Of a DNA stretch of 64,000 bases, positions 1 to 11,700 are shown one piece after another. Source of the stretch: Lonicera japonica (Eukaryota > Streptophyta > Magnoliopsida > Dipsacales > Caprifoliaceae); NCBI GenBank assembly GCA_021464415.1, contig CM038470.1, positions 11,668,394 through 11,732,393 of the forward strand, written 5' to 3'. Under the pieces are notes generated by a model. That model was given only the letters and a program-made list of their open reading frames with translations. It did no database searches and was not told the DNA's origin. The position numbers and the translations under genes are program-made. Each line of letters begins with the position of its first letter. Positions within the stretch are counted from its first letter, which is position 1.

Positions 1-3000
1 TTTCTACGTTATTAATTTATACATACTTAAAAAAGACTTATTAGGACTTTGGCAATCCTTGAAGGATGGGTATGATCACCAGAAGATGGTCATCATACCA
101 ATACTCGTAATTAATAGATTGAATCTATGACAATGGCTGAGTATGACCTTTTATTTTCAATCATTTGCTCTTAAAGCAGCACTATCAAAGACTCCTCATT
201 TATTATACATTGAATATGCTTCTGAAGTAGCAATATCAAGATTATTGTTTTTCAAGTAGTTTAGGCAAAGTTGGTTGTTTCCTTATATCAGAATAGAACA
301 ACCAAATATTGATGGAATCATAATTTTAGAACAATTAGTTCTAAGACAATTCCTGAAGAAAGTGCAAACTTTTATCAAAATAGAGGTTAAGAAAATAGGT
401 CCAACAATCCTTCAGAAGAGGTGGATAATATTTTTTTTCTTTACTATATGTAAAAATAGTAACTGCCCCAGCAGAGGTAGAAAGAAAAATCAATATAAAA
501 TTCAAGAACCACCTGAAGTGGTTGAGAAGCACCGAACCTTAAATCATAACTATATACCAAAATATGTAGTAGTTAAATACAAAACCTCTATTAATGATGT
601 GAGACAATCATACTGAATGGAGGGAGCAAGGAATTATTTTTATGAATTTACTAATTGCACTTCTCTTGATGAAGAGGTTTTTGATGTGAGTTGAGAGCAA
701 AAATCAATTTAGGTCCAGAAGCCCTAAATTATCATTTATTTATGATTTTTTTATTTAAAGGTATGAATTATGGATTGCATAATACACTTTTTAAATAGTG
801 TCATATCATATACTATTATTGAAAAATCAGAAGTTTTTCAATAAGTTGGTGCTTAATATATACACAAAATATTCACTATAACTGGACTTATACAAAAGAT
901 TGAAGGTTCCAGAAAAACCTATATAATGTTACTAAATAGTATCAATATATTCATTAAAGATTATCATTATCAAGCAGTTCCTAAAGAAACTTGATTAACT
1001 GTAATGAGTATCATATTGAAATAAATAGTGAATGTAACAATGAATTACTATGCATTATTAACTAGTGTTATGAGCCAGAAGCTCACACTAGAATCATTAT
1101 TACTTTTTTTTGGGTCTCTGTTGCATAATATTGTGCATCATTACTAGTGTTAATAGCCAAAAACTCCTACTAAAAAAATTAAGTATTTTTCTCATCAAAT
1201 GTCTATTATACAACACTTTTTAGTGTTGAATTACTCTCCACTATGAGTCAGAAGCTCAAGCTGAGCTAAAAGTCTAAAAAAATTTTAGTTATCTCAAAAA
1301 TCTCAACTCTTTGCAAGATAGATAGGCATCTTAGAAGTACCATATTAAGAAAAAAAATAGTAAACAGCTCTTAAGTGTACAAGTTTACTAAATGTGTATT
1401 TTTTTCCTACCATGTATTTGCAAATGTAAACTTGTTACTAAACTATTTTATTTAATTTTTTTTTATGGATTGATTTTTTTTTGAAAAAATGTAAGATGAT
1501 ATTTGTGCCTTTGTAGATCCTCCAATACTATAGACACCTATTGATATGTAAGTTTTCTTCATTCTACTATATATTATTTTTATTAGCCAATATTATGATA
1601 TCTGTGTCTACTGTACGTTTTGCAAATTATCATTTTGATGAGAAAGTATTCCCGCCGTTAGGGGGAGATAATAAAGTTCCTGCAGAACTACCTGTTCTAT
1701 AAGAACGACGAGAATTATAGTGAGATAATCGCACTATGTCTCATCTAGACCCACGTACATCATAATGTGATAAGGTACGAAGAATAATGTTTTGCAAGAA
1801 ATTGCAAAACATTACCAATTGATTCAATGATGCAGTAAAATGCAACAACGTTATATGTGCCAGTTATAAATGCAGTTGCTATAATTAGTATCCATGCAGA
1901 ACAACTTCAAAATATGGCAATTAATGAATCTATACCACGCCAAAAGCGTGGCAGACCTATAGGTTATAAAGATTGAACTATCTAGAAAGGGAAGTCTGAT
2001 TAATCATGCCCTAAGAACACTCCTGGAGAGGTTTCTTATTTCACTCAATAATAGGTTATAAGAAAATTCACTTTCTTTAAGGCTCCAGAAGTAGCCACTG
2101 TCTTGAAAAAGACGCAAGTCTCTAAAGAGGCTATATAAGCCCCTGAAGAGGCATTGGTGCCAAATAATAAAGAAATCTCAATATTTAATAAGAGAGATGT
2201 GAAATATAAATAAAATGTTATCGATGACTTATTTGTATATACAGTAGTTACTGGAATATCAAAGGGCAATGATAATAATGATATATAACCACGTACAATA
2301 AATAACTGTCGACAAGAAAAAAAATTGGCCAAATGAGAAATTGTCATTAAGGCAAAATTTGAGTCTCTAAATGAATGTGGTATATTTGGACCTATAGTAC
2401 GAACCCCAAATATATATATTAACATTTTTTGTTACAAATGGGTGTTCATAAGAAAACTAAATTATAATAATAAAACCACGAGACACAAGGCACAATTTGT
2501 GGCACAAAGTTTTCTGCAGAAACTTGGGATTGATTATGAGCATTGTATTCCCTTATTATGGATCCAATATATAAATTTTAAATATCTTATAATTAGCTTA
2601 GCAGTTGTTGAAATACTATATATGAGACTCAAATATGTTGAAACTGCTAATTTATACGGGGACTTAGACTATAACATTTATGTAAAAATTCCAAAAAGAT
2701 TAACTTTGCCTGAAGCAAAGTCGAAGAATACGTACTCGATAAAACTAAGACGCTAATTGTATGGACTTATCAATTCCAGAAGAATGAGATACAAATTCAT
2801 TCCAAAAGAATGCGATACAAATTCATTCTAAAATAATGCAATATAATCGTCTTAGTAAAGATTTGTCTAAGGAATCAAATAGAAATAATCCCATTTGCCA
2901 TGTATCTTTATAAACGAATCATTAAAAATAATTTTTAATAGTAGCAGTTTATGTAGATACATTAATCGAGAATCCTAAAGAATTCGAGAAAATTGCTAAC

Positions 3001-4063
3001 TATTTGATAAAGGAATTTAAAATGATGGATAAGGTAAAACCGTTGAGCATTCCTATGATTGTCTGGTCTTTATATAAAAATAGATACCGTTTTAAAGAAA
3101 AATATGAAGAGGTATTGGTCCCAAAGCACCATACTTAAGTGCAATTGGTACTCACAATGCACTGAACCAGAAATTTTATTTTTTCTTTACTTGCTCAATA
3201 TATATAGCTTAGCACCAATTAAACGACACCAGATATGTATCAAACATATCATTGGATATCCACGAGAAACCACTAATTTTATTTTATGCATATAACTCAT
3301 ATGGTTCAAAGTTGATAGGTTATACTAATCCAGAATATATTTCTGATTATCATAAGGTACGATCTCAATTACATCCAGTATTTATTAGTAGTAATGCTGT
3401 TATTTCTTAGTGGCAATTTCATCAAACTACTTTGAAATTTTAGCTCTTTATGAAACTAATCAGAAATATATATAATTGGGATCCTTACTTCAGCATATTC
3501 GTAATTTTTGTTAGTTGTCTTGTATGACAGATGTTTTGAGCATTATCTATAAAGACAATGCAACGTGTATATCACATTTTCAAGAAAGTTTTAAGTTGAC
3601 AAGTATGAGACATGTTTCACATAAACATTAAAAGAACACAAAGATTGAAGTCGAGTAAATCCACTTGATGACAACTTGGTAGAGTTTGCTCATGAGGTGA
3701 TTATGAAAGCTGATATTCCAAAATTCAGTTTAGGAGATTGTTATGATTTAACTTCATCATCAAATTAAATGTAATTGTCGTCATGAAGGGGAGTAAATAA
3801 TCAGGGGGAGCATACTGAAGTATGCTACCTAATATTTGCACGCTGTAATCTTTTTCCTTTAACTAGGTTTTGTCTCATTGGGTTTTTTTAGTAAAGGTTT
3901 TAACAAGGTAGCATATTGTGCATTTGATACTAGTTCAATGATCGAGAAGAATGTTGTACTCTTTTTCCTTCACTTTGGTTTTTTCTCACTGGATTTTTTC
4001 TTAAGAAGGTTTTAATGAGGCAACTGTCATTGAATTGTGACATAATGGACATCCAAGGGAGAG
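1..4063 (+). pseudogene. Decayed Ty1/Copia retrotransposon, internal region (3' part)
   Basis: No intact reading frame survives, but Copia pol landmarks follow one another in the expected order with stops and shifts between them. At 1630-1760 the integrase-RT linker reads HFDEKVFPPLGGD and then SHLDPRT. At 1920-1970 comes SIPRQKRGRPIGYKD, the typical KRGRPIGSKD linker. At 2442-2756 the reverse transcriptase reads KAQFVAQSFLQKLGIDYEH and later LYGDLDYNIYVKIPK. At 3290-3430 an RNase H relic resembles the SRSQTG...AISW region. A purine tract (ccaagggagag) sits directly before the 3' LTR at 4064. The 5' half and 5' LTR lie left of the window. The identity as Copia is secure; the lineage is not resolved. 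Confidence 0.85.
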
Positions 4064-4318
4064 TGTTATAAAAATATTGATATGTGAATATCCATAATTA
4101 ATATTATAAGATACAATTTATCCTACATTGGAATGGTGATATGAATGAGGGATTACCCAATAGTAAATATAGTAAATTTGTCCCACATTGATTATGTAGA
4201 GAGGTAAGGAGGTTAGCTCTTAATATAAATAGAGCTAACCCCTACACATATTAGATATTAGTTGAGTAATTAGACTTCTCTTATTCTTTTCTTTCTTTAT
4301 CTCTTTATTATTTTAACA
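4064..4318 (+). repeat. 3' LTR of the Copia element
   Basis: A 255-bp segment begins TGTTA and ends TAACA, a perfect 5-bp inverted terminus of the TG..CA type. It directly follows a polypurine tract and contains a TATA-like stretch (ttaatataaatagag, about 4220) suitable for an LTR promoter. The 5' LTR and left target duplication are outside the window, so the duplication cannot be checked; the right flank starts CTCAT. Confidence 0.8.
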
Positions 4319-5201
4319 CTCATTCTCCATTAACACGCAACTTATTTTTTTTTTCTTCTTATTTCCCCTTTGGTCTTTCTTTTTTTAATGTTTTTTTGCA
4401 CCACTCCAAAATCTTTAGAGAGAGAGTAGAGACCTTGAAATTAGCAAAATAGTGTTTTGGAGTAAGAGAGAGAAAAAATATGAAAGAAATTTTTTTAGGA
4501 GAGAGAAAATAAAGTAACCTATATAGTCATAGAAAGTAGCTGCTTCGGCGACGGCCAACCCTGCAGAAGGTAAAAACACTACTCTATTTTTAACCTACTT
4601 TCTTTTTCTATAAATGGTTCCATAGGCATTGGAACATCCGGAGAATAAAAAAACACCAAGCTGGATTATATATATATATACACATATATACATATTAAGA
4701 AAATGAACTATACACATATCTAAATTAAAATTGATAGTTGCCTTGATCTAAAAAATAAAACCCAAATTCAAAACCAATCTCAAGAGGTAAATCGAAATTG
4801 AAAATCAATCTAAATATAAAATCAAAATAGAATTTGATCAAATTCGAACAAATTGATGGGTTTAATGCCCTTTTGGGGGACAGATTCATGGGTCCCTATT
4901 TGGAACAAATACATTGGTTATGGCCAACAAGATATGAAGCTCAAAGGAGCTTTGAAAAAGAAAAAAGTGGAAATAGAAGTCTAGTAAGGTTAGGGTTTGG
5001 TAATTTGTAAAAATAAAGGGGGGATGAGAAGAAGAAGAAGAATAAGAATAAAAGAAATAAGATAAAATTGTGTGTTAATGGAAGGGGAGAAAATTAAAGT
5101 AGAAGAACAAGAAAAAATAAGTGAAGATGGAGAGGGAGAAAGAAAAGGAAGAAGAAAAAAAATAGTGTTTTTTCGCTTTTGCCCCTCACGACCTTGCGCA
5201 T
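4319..5201. other. Intergenic, no gene seen
   Basis: AT-rich and AG-rich sequence with short purine runs near 4400-4510 and 5020-5160. The minus-strand open frame over 4990-5223 is low-complexity (Ser/Leu/Phe/Pro) and is not supported as a gene. The right edge carries the CGCAT target duplication of the solo LTR that follows. Confidence 0.5.
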
Positions 5202-6909
5202 TGTCGCGCGTGGAATAATGCAATCGTATACACCCAAGTGTAGACGGTCAAGTTGTAATATAGTGTTTCGAAAGTCCGAGTGTCAAACCACAGGGAGGGG
5301 GTTAAAGCTTTGTATAACATGAACTATGAATTAAAGGTTGATTGATTAAAGTTGTATTGTGAGTTGTGTTGCACAAATGGAAAACAAACTTTAGAATTAT
5401 GAGATTTCTCTTGTATTTAAGGAAAGCAAAGGCTTTGGGGGATTATTTGTTGTTTCACTCTAATGTGATTTTTATTTGCTTATCAATATAAGGCCTAAAC
5501 GTTGGCGGTAAAATATTTCGAGGAAATACAACCAATCCAATCCCACTAGGCTACCAAATGAGGAAAGACAAACATCATATTAAAAGAATAAATAAGCAAT
5601 TAGAAAGTTCTCAAATACAGGCATAAAGTGTATTTAAGTGTTATAGGTGATAAGGGAAAATAAAACTTTACTTTATACTTAACCACAAGATGTGGCCATA
5701 TTTGAAATAAACATCTATAATTTTATATGAATAACATAACCATCCATTTACAATAGTGGTTATTGAATAATATATGCTCACTTGAGGTGCTTTGTTTGTA
5801 TATTAATGATTCATATAGTACTCTTCATACATGGCATGGTGAGTCAAAGTATTATTGATATATTAAACTTATCTACCAATTACCAAAGAATTCCATATAC
5901 TTGGCATAAGGAAGAAAAAAAAAATTTAAGTGGAAGTTTCATAATCTTTATGGTGTTTTAAATCGTCAAAGATTGTGAAACATGTTTAATATTAGACAAG
6001 CATATTTATTTGACAACACTAGGCATAAAGTTTAAAAGAATTGGGATTTAAACCACGTTTATCTTTATAACAAACTCACCCTATAGCCTAAGCGATTTAC
6101 CCATCCATAGATGTTGAAAACATATTAAAGAAGAAGTAATCTCAATGAAACACTTGTATAAATATATATGAAATGAGTCTATTATAAGTGTAGGAGAATA
6201 TAAGAAGAATAAAAAGATTTCTCTATTTTTTTCTCTTTTAATTATTTCTCAATTACAAGAAAATTAATCTCTCCAATCTAAAGGTTAAAAGTTAAAACAA
6301 GAACTAGTAAATGCTTGGCTTTTGATCTCTATTTATAGAAGTACAAAGGAAGGTGGAAGACAAGTGGACAAGTTGCACAAAAGATCTCTTGGCAAGTAAG
6401 TCCAAGTTGGCAACTTGCACAAGTATTTTAAAAATATCTTCAAAGTTGCTAAACTACCTTAGTAGGATATCGATCTTAATCAGGGAGTTTCTTGAACTGG
6501 AACAAAGCAGGTACAACACAGTTTGCAAATGGGGAAGTGTATGATCGATCTTACTCATGCTATGATCCTTCCTGGATTTTACAGTATTTTGGTAATGAAG
6601 GAATGTAAGCTAGTAAAATCGATCTTACTACTAAGATCGATCCTACTACTTCACAAAATTGTCTGCCTTGATTTGCCTCCTTTAATACTTTGTTTCTTGA
6701 CCCAAAATCCCTTTTTATCAACTTGATCGTTGCTATTTTACTTTGTATCTTTTTAACATCAAGAGTAGCTTACAAAAGTATATTAGTACGTTATTTTGCT
6801 ATGAGTTAACAAGTCATAAATCAAGATTTAATTTAGTGTGTTTAGCTATATAAACTCAGCATTATGCTTACGTAAGCCCATTTATATAGTCATTATAATG
6901 CGCTTATTA
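5202..6909 (-). repeat. Solo LTR, family A copy 1
   Basis: A 1708-bp unit is flanked by a perfect 5-bp direct repeat CGCAT (5197-5201 and 6910-6914). On the minus strand it runs from TAATAAGC (expected TG, apparently mutated to TA) to GACA. It matches, in inverse orientation, the unit at 38403-40124. Shared blocks include the ctccctgtggtttgacac-like segment, the gcattattcc terminus and the accgtcaacgtttaggc-like segment. No primer-binding site, purine tract or pol lies beside it, so it reads as a solo LTR of an LTR retrotransposon (Gypsy or Copia undecided). Short open frames inside (6353-6544, 6523-6726) are not genes. GATCGATC-type palindromes cluster at 6470-6640. Confidence 0.75.
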
Positions 6910-6914
6910 CGCAT

Positions 6915-7330
6915 GACCAATTCCGTTAGCTTTTTAGATAGTCCGTTAAAAAATAGGGGAAGCGAGATGCGGGTGAAACTTCATATATGAACTTATGCAT
7001 TTTTGAACTTCGTGAACCAAAGTGAGAAAAAAAAACTTTATGAGTGATTTTTGTAAATAATTATAATATTTAAACCCTAAAATTCTTCATAACACTTTTA
7101 ATTTTTATTCAATTCATGAGAATCGAGTAAGGTGAATGTCACTTGATTTTTGATCACCGAGTTTACAAGCTTATATTCGATACTTAAAAACCAAGAAAGA
7201 GATACTTACTTGATTATAAAAAATCAAATAAAAGTGAGAATGTTACAAAGTATAACTATTTTATGAAGTATAATTATTACCACCTTTCATTTTGAAAATT
7301 TTAATTATCAGTTGACCATTATTATGTATA
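6915..7330. other. Intergenic, nothing recognised
   Basis: AT-rich sequence without credible reading frames or recognisable transposon ends. Confidence 0.4.
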
Positions 7331-7953
7331 CTAGTTTTCAATCCCGTGCGATGCACGGGCACCGTAAAACTGTTATATTAACATTTTGTGCAATATTTTG
7401 GATGAATTTTGTTTTGTAAAGGATCACTTATGTATGTTTTTGTGCAATAAAAATTATAACTTTATGTTTGATTTACTAGAAACTCAATATAAGAAAACTC
7501 ATGTGAAAGAGAAATTAATAATTAAATTTTGAGTGGGCAATTGGTTTAGATAAAATATAGAAACAATGTAATAGTAAATTAAAATATTTTCATTTGGTTT
7601 AGATAAAATATTTTGTTTAAATAACCGGCCACACGAAATAATTGATAATTGATGGGGGTAATTTATAGCCAGTTATAGAAGCAAAATAAGTGTATTTAAT
7701 AAATGAACACTCGGCAACATATGAAGAGGAAAAACAATAAATGAACAATTTCCTCCATTTTATATATGAGTCATGTTAATGTGTGTTCTAAAGACAAATG
7801 TTAACTACTAATTTTTGAAAATAATTAAGTCTCAATATGCATTAAATATAGTATATTCTCATACAAAATTTTATTATTTTTATTTATAATAATTTTAATA
7901 TGTACCTTTAAGATACATGATATTATTTTCCTCTATATATATATGCTATTGGA
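7331..7953 (-). mobile_element. Small non-autonomous Helitron (a)
   Basis: On the minus strand the unit starts TCCAATAGCATATATATA and ends CTAG. It is preceded by A and followed by T, the A|T insertion site expected for Helitrons. About nine bases before the CTAG is a perfect hairpin CCCGTGC-GAT-GCACGGG (7343-7359). No coding capacity. The 3' end is strong; the 5' end is inferred from the TC start and similarity to the Helitron start at 60513. Confidence 0.65.
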
Positions 7954-8322
7954 TTAGATTAACATTATCCATCTACAATTACACCAGTACTACAAGTTCC
8001 ACACGTACAAACCTTATTAAATTGGATAGTTAGCTGATTTATTTTTTATGTTATTATATATATATGGTATACTAATTTATTTAATTCAAAATCAAATAAA
8101 TTACCAAAAAAATAATAGTTTTCCAAACCCAGCAATCCCAGCATCTTTAAGATCCCCTTGAAAATAAAACCCTAACGAGCCTATTGCCACTAACAAATCC
8201 CCCAAGAATCGATCTCTGCCGTCAGTCTCCTCATCAAACGGTCGAGGTTTCCCCAGCACTGGTGCTTATCACTCCCTTTCTTCAGCTAGCCATTTTTTTC
8301 CCTTTCTTTCTCTCTCAACGAA

Positions 8323-8344
8323 ACACACACACACACACACACAC
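8323..8344 (+). repeat. (AC)n microsatellite in Pumilio leader
   Basis: A run of about eleven AC units, flanked by CT-rich sequence (8285-8370). It is probably within or just upstream of the 5' UTR. Confidence 0.8.
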
Positions 8345-8375
8345 TGTCTCTCTCTGGCTCTCTCTATCTCTAAAA

Positions 8376-8411
8376 ATGGCGAAATCCTTTGGCGATCATC
8401 GAAGCTTCTAA
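8376..8411 (+). CDS. Upstream ORF in the Pumilio leader (11 codons)
   Basis: An ATG in good context (taaaaATGGcg) opens an 11-codon frame, MAKSFGDHRSF, ending in TAA. It lies 290 bp before the Pumilio start, just after a (AC)n/(CT)n-rich stretch that looks like transcribed leader. Two shorter uORFs follow at 8459-8470 and 8604-8645. Those two may be removed if a leader intron (possible donor near 8462, acceptor near 8697) is used. This could dampen translation of the main frame; the peptide itself is unrecognised. Confidence 0.35.
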   Translation: MAKSFGDHRSF

Positions 8412-8700
8412 CTGAAAAGTGGCACCTATTGTTCATTCTCACTTGGATCTCTTTGTCTATGAGTAAATAAATTCGCATTTCACGCATACTTCAAACCAAA
8501 ACTCTCGTTGACGTTCAATCGGATCGTTTTGTTTATTTAACTGTTGATTCGTATTTACAATCGCGAGATTAACTTAATTTGAAGCTTTAACTTGTTGAAC
8601 TTGATGAAAATCAAGTCTTTATTACTTTTTTTCTCGTTAATTTAAGCTCAAAGTTTCGAGTTTTGCACATTTTTAGTGTTTATCATTTCAAGCATAGCTG

Positions 8701-11700
8701 ATGATTACCGATAGTTATTCTAAGATGATGTCGGATATCGGAATGCGATCGATGCATCAAAGTAACGAGTATAACGATGAGTTAGGGTTGTTGCTGAGAG
8801 AGCAACGTAGACAAGAGGTGAGTGATCGAGAGAGGGAGCTGAATATGTATCGCAGTGGTTCAGCTCCACCGACGGTCGAAGGATCGTTGAATGCCGTAGG
8901 AGGTTTGTTCAACCACGGCGGCGGTGGAGCTGCTGCAGATTTTGGTGGTGTTTCGGAGGAGGAACTGAGGTCTGATCCGGCGTACATTTCATATTACTAT
9001 TCGAATGTTAATCTGAACCCCAGGCTACCTCCGCCTCTATTGTCAAAAGAGGATTGGCGGTTTGCGCAGAGGTTGCAGGGCGGGGGAGGTGGAGGTGGAG
9101 GTGGAAGTTCCGCTTTGGGAGGGATTGGCGATAGGAGGAAGGTGAATAGAGGAGGTGGTGGTGATGATGGAGGTAGTAACAGGTCTCTTTTTTCAATGCA
9201 GCCAGGGTTTAGTGAGAAGGAAGAAGATAGTGGGTCAGAATGGGGTGGTGCTGGACTAATTGGCTTGCCGGGGTTGGGATTAGGGAGTAGGCAGAAGAGT
9301 ATTGCAGAAATCATTCAGGTGAAATTCATTATTAATGAATCTCATTTTGGTTTGGATTTTTTAGATTTTGAATTGTTGATGCGTTTGTTGTTTTTGATTG
9401 TGCCTACTGAAATTTAGTACTTAGTCGGTTATACTTGAGACAAAAGACCTTGTTGCTTTATAGAATTTGGTAACTTGCATCATTTGCTAATATTTTGCAT
9501 CAACTCTCTTGTGAATTTAAATGTCATTAGGTTCAGAATTGTACTTTTTATTTGTCTGGTTAGTTGTAGAATGCATGTTACGTGTATTTTAAGATTTGGT
9601 ATTTTGTTTTGTCGAAATCAACAACTGTTATGTATTTCTTTATGTGGTCCTTCTTTCCTGATATTAATAAATTGATATAACAGTATAATTGGTATTGATA
9701 CTATAATTGGCCTGCTGCTAGGAATTTATTCTTCCTGAAGTGCTAAAGTTTGTTTCTTGAACTTATCTATATTCATGTTTTAAATTTAAATTGTAAGAAT
9801 TTGTTCCGATTCTCTTTGGTTCAATCGCTCCAGTCTCGATTTGCTAATAATAACATGCAGACATAAAGTGTCACGCCATGTTAAAGAGGTGTGTCTGTGT
9901 TTCAGTTGAGGGGAGGGGTGGAAAGGGGAAAACCCGCCCTTGAGCATAGGCACAGTGGCTAGAATCTGTATCTACCTTACAGGAGGTTGAGGTTCGAATT
10001 CGACATCTCCCCAAAGCACAACTGAAGTAAGTTTAAAATTCAAACTAAGTCTGTTGGATCTCTGAAACTGAGACTGGGTGACAAGCAATTTGTGAAGGAG
10101 ATGGGTTTTCCTTGTTCTTGATCATCATCTTATGAACTCTTAGAGAGTTGAGCTGTATTTCCCATTTTGTTAATTGTTTGTCATTTACTTCATATCAGTG
10201 AAGAATAACTGCAGAATACTGTATTTTGGGGCTGGGATGTTGATGCTGCACTATGATGAAAATGATGATCTAGTTGCTTAGTGATGATGCTTATTTGCCA
10301 TAATATGGAGCTTTTTCAAAATTATGTTAGCAATTAAATATGTGAATGTGCTGGTCAGTGTAACGACCGTAGCAATGCAAAGTGTACGGTCGTCACTGAT
10401 CCCGATGAAGAAATAATTATCAAAATTATTTCCCGGGGACACATGCTGATATGGATCCCAAGTGAAATTTATTAAATGCACTTACATGTTTATGTGTTTG
10501 TCTTTTTCGCGAATCTTGACTTTGTTGTAACAGATAGAAGATTTTTATTCTAATAATAATTTCTCATATATCTTATTAGCTTCGTAAATGTGGTTTTCAT
10601 AATGCCGTTAGAACTTAGTGACGAATTGAATTTTGAAAAATCCTCATATTTCTTTCTATACTGCATTCTTAGGTTGATTTCATGTGTAGATACATAAAAT
10701 TCTTGTCCTTTTGTGATATATCTGCTAGAATTTGAGTGCTTGTATATTTTGTTTACTATGTTATCTGTCTGGTTATGAATCAAGAGGTTTAATATCTAAT
10801 GCAGGATGACATCAGTCATTCAACATCGGTCTCTAGGCATCCATCTCGTCCAGCGAGCCGTAATGCATTCGATGAGAACGTCGAATCTTCTGAATCCCAT
10901 TTTGCTAATCTTCATCAAGAATTGGCATCAATGGATGCTTTACGTTCTAGTACAAATATTCAAAACATTGGATCATCAGCTTCTCATACTTATGCCTCTG
11001 CTCTGGGTGGGTCCTTGTCTCGAAGCACCACCCCCGACACTCAGCTCGTAGCTAGGGCTCCAAGTCCTCGCATTCCTCCTGTTGGAGGAGGAAGGGCTAG
11101 CTCATTCGATAAAAGAAATGCGAATGGTTCAAACTCATTCAATGGTGTGTCTTCTGGTATGAGCGAGCCTGCAGATCTGGTAGCTGCTTTATCTGGCATG
11201 ACTCTATCAACAAACAATATGGCAAATGAAGAGAACCATTCACAGTCCCAAATTCAACACGAGATCGATGATCACAGTAAAATCTTCCATAATAAACAAC
11301 ATTCATACCCAAACAAGTCTGTCTCACAATTGGCCAAAGGATCCTATCCTAGTATGGGTAAAGGTAGTGGAGTGGAACTCAACAACTCTTCCTCGGTAGC
11401 CGACGGGCCATTTGAACTTCATAAACCTACAGTGCCGGTTGGAAACTCGTACTTAAAAGGCCCCTCCACACCGGTTTTAAATAGTGGGGGAAGTTCACCT
11501 TCTCAATATCAGAATCTCGATAGTCCAAATTCGTCATTTTCAAACTACGGGTTAAATGGTTACGCCATCAATCCAGCATCACCGTCAATGTTGGGAAATC
11601 AGCTTGGCAGTGGTAATTTGCCGCCGTTGTTTGAAAATGTTGCTGCTGGCATGGACTCAAGAGCAATGGGTGGGGACTTTGCTTTAGGACCTAATTTAAT

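Noticed and set aside
8757..9314. Minus-strand frames rich in Pro/Leu opposite Pumilio exon 1
   Set aside because: They are shadows of the Gly-rich and Ser-rich coding strand, with no independent start context or homology.
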